From Methanomassiliicoccaceae archaeon (lineage in GTDB: Archaea; Thermoplasmatota; Thermoplasmata; Methanomassiliicoccales; Methanomethylophilaceae): DNA of 6,108 nucleotides. Position 1 is the first letter of the stretch. Every line of letters begins with the position of its first letter. Location of the stretch: positions 2,230-8,337 of the forward strand of contig WRNL01000062.1 in the NCBI GenBank assembly GCA_009776625.1. Reading direction: 5' to 3'. This document shows positions 5,501-6,108 of the stretch, piece after piece. The translations under genes were made by a program, and so were the position numbers. The notes beneath the pieces were generated by a model. The model was not told where the DNA came from. It searched no databases and saw only the letters and a list, made by a program, of their open reading frames with translations.

Positions 5501-6072
5501 TCCTGCTCATCGACAACTACGACAGCTTCACATACAACCTGTACCAGATGATAGGGTCCGCCGACCCGTGCGTCAGGGTCGTCAGGAACGACGAGATGAG
5601 CCTTTCCCAGATCAAAGGGCTTGAGCCTTCCCATGTGGTCATATCCCCGGGGCCCGGCAGGCCTAGCGACACGGGCATCTGCGGGGATGTCGTACGTTCC
5701 TTGGGCGTGCCTGTCCTGGGCGTCTGCCTCGGGCATCAGGTCGTCTGCGAGGCCTTCGGCGCACGGGTCGCCCACGCCAAGGAGCTCGTCCATGGGAAGA
5801 GGGGGGCCGTCCACATAGCCAACGGCAGCCCGATCTTCAAGGGCCTGCCGCCCATACTGCAGGCTGGGAGGTACCACTCCCTCGCCGTGGAGCGGGAGAG
5901 CATGCCCGACGACCTGCTGGTCATAGCCGAGGACCCCCAAGGCGAGGTCATGGGCGTGAAGCACCGGTCCCTGGACGTCTACGGGGTGCAGTTCCACCCC
6001 GAGTCCATACTGACGGACGGGGGGGACGTCATAATCAGGAACTTCCTGAAGACGGGGGGCGCGGGGAGATGA
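5497..6072 (+). CDS. trpG: Anthranilate synthase component II (glutamine amidotransferase)
   Basis: Class I glutamine amidotransferase subunit that hydrolyses glutamine and channels ammonia to TrpE. The 191 residues match the usual length of a stand-alone TrpG. It begins MILLIDNYDSFTYNLYQ, has the oxyanion loop ISPGPGRPSDTG (49-60), the nucleophile Cys77 in GVCLGHQ, the RYHSL motif (125-129), and His167/Glu169 in VQFHPES, so the triad is complete. It is not fused to TrpD. PabA is the main alternative, but its place between trpE and trpD settles the role, although such subunits can also serve p-aminobenzoate synthase. Its ATG overlaps the trpE stop (ATGA, 5497-5500), suggesting translational coupling and balanced subunit production. 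Confidence 0.96.
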   Translation: MILLIDNYDSFTYNLYQMIGSADPCVRVVRNDEMSLSQIKGLEPSHVVISPGPGRPSDTGICGDVVRSLGVPVLGVCLGHQVVCEAFGARVAHAKELVHGKRGAVHIANGSPIFKGLPPILQAGRYHSLAVERESMPDDLLVIAEDPQGEVMGVKHRSLDVYGVQFHPESILTDGGDVIIRNFLKTGGAGR

Positions 6073-6108
6073 TACGCGAGGCGATCCACGACATCCTGGA
6101 GGGGCGGG
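6069..6108 (+). CDS. trpD: Anthranilate phosphoribosyltransferase, first 13 codons (cut by window end)
   Basis: ATG at 6069 overlaps the trpG stop as ATGA, with GGGGAG directly before it. The 13 visible codons read MIREAIHDILEGR, which fits the usual TrpD opening (MI-x-EAI-x-x-L-x-x-G). TrpD transfers phosphoribose from PRPP to anthranilate, the next step of the pathway. Identity rests on this short stretch and on operon position. Confidence 0.7.
   Translation, partial: MIREAIHDILEGR

Overview
The window looks like a chromosomal segment of a GC-rich archaeon, most likely a methanogen of the Methanomassiliicoccales (Thermoplasmata). This is an inference from gene style, not from a marker gene. 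The genes are GC-rich and use AGG heavily for arginine. The gaps between them are AT-rich and carry TATA-like boxes about 25 bases upstream of start codons, as expected for leaderless archaeal transcripts. Candidate TRP boxes (TGTACA type, known from the archaeal regulator TrpY) precede trpE. PurC and TrpE resemble the versions found in Firmicutes, which suits a gut-associated archaeon that has taken up bacterial genes.

Left part (1-3330), all on the minus strand. Read in the direction of transcription it holds purC (SAICAR synthetase, TTG start), a probable terminator that overlaps the promoter of the next gene, a membrane-anchored DUF3887-alpha/beta hydrolase, a 32-33 bp AT-rich tandem repeat array (about 1027-1165), and an AAA_14/DUF4143 ATPase cut off by the window edge. 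The array lies just upstream of the ATPase promoter and just downstream of the hydrolase, so it could be an operator, a U-rich terminator, or both.

Middle part (3331-3935). This divergent intergenic region of about 600 bp has no recognisable gene. It contains a G-rich stretch, a 20-bp tandem duplication, small hairpins, and then a very AT-rich promoter block with three TRP-box-like hexamers whose starts are exactly 10 bp apart, followed by a TATA box.

Right part (3936-6108), plus strand: the start of a tryptophan operon. A possible 33-codon leader ORF, trpE, trpG and the first 13 codons of trpD follow each other, and each junction is an ATGA stop/start overlap. TrpE and TrpG form anthranilate synthase (chorismate + glutamine to anthranilate) and TrpD performs the next step. 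The most interesting signals are the phased TRP boxes, the tightly coupled leader ORF without Trp codons, the tandem repeat array, and a Pro-to-Ser change within the presumed tryptophan feedback site of TrpE.
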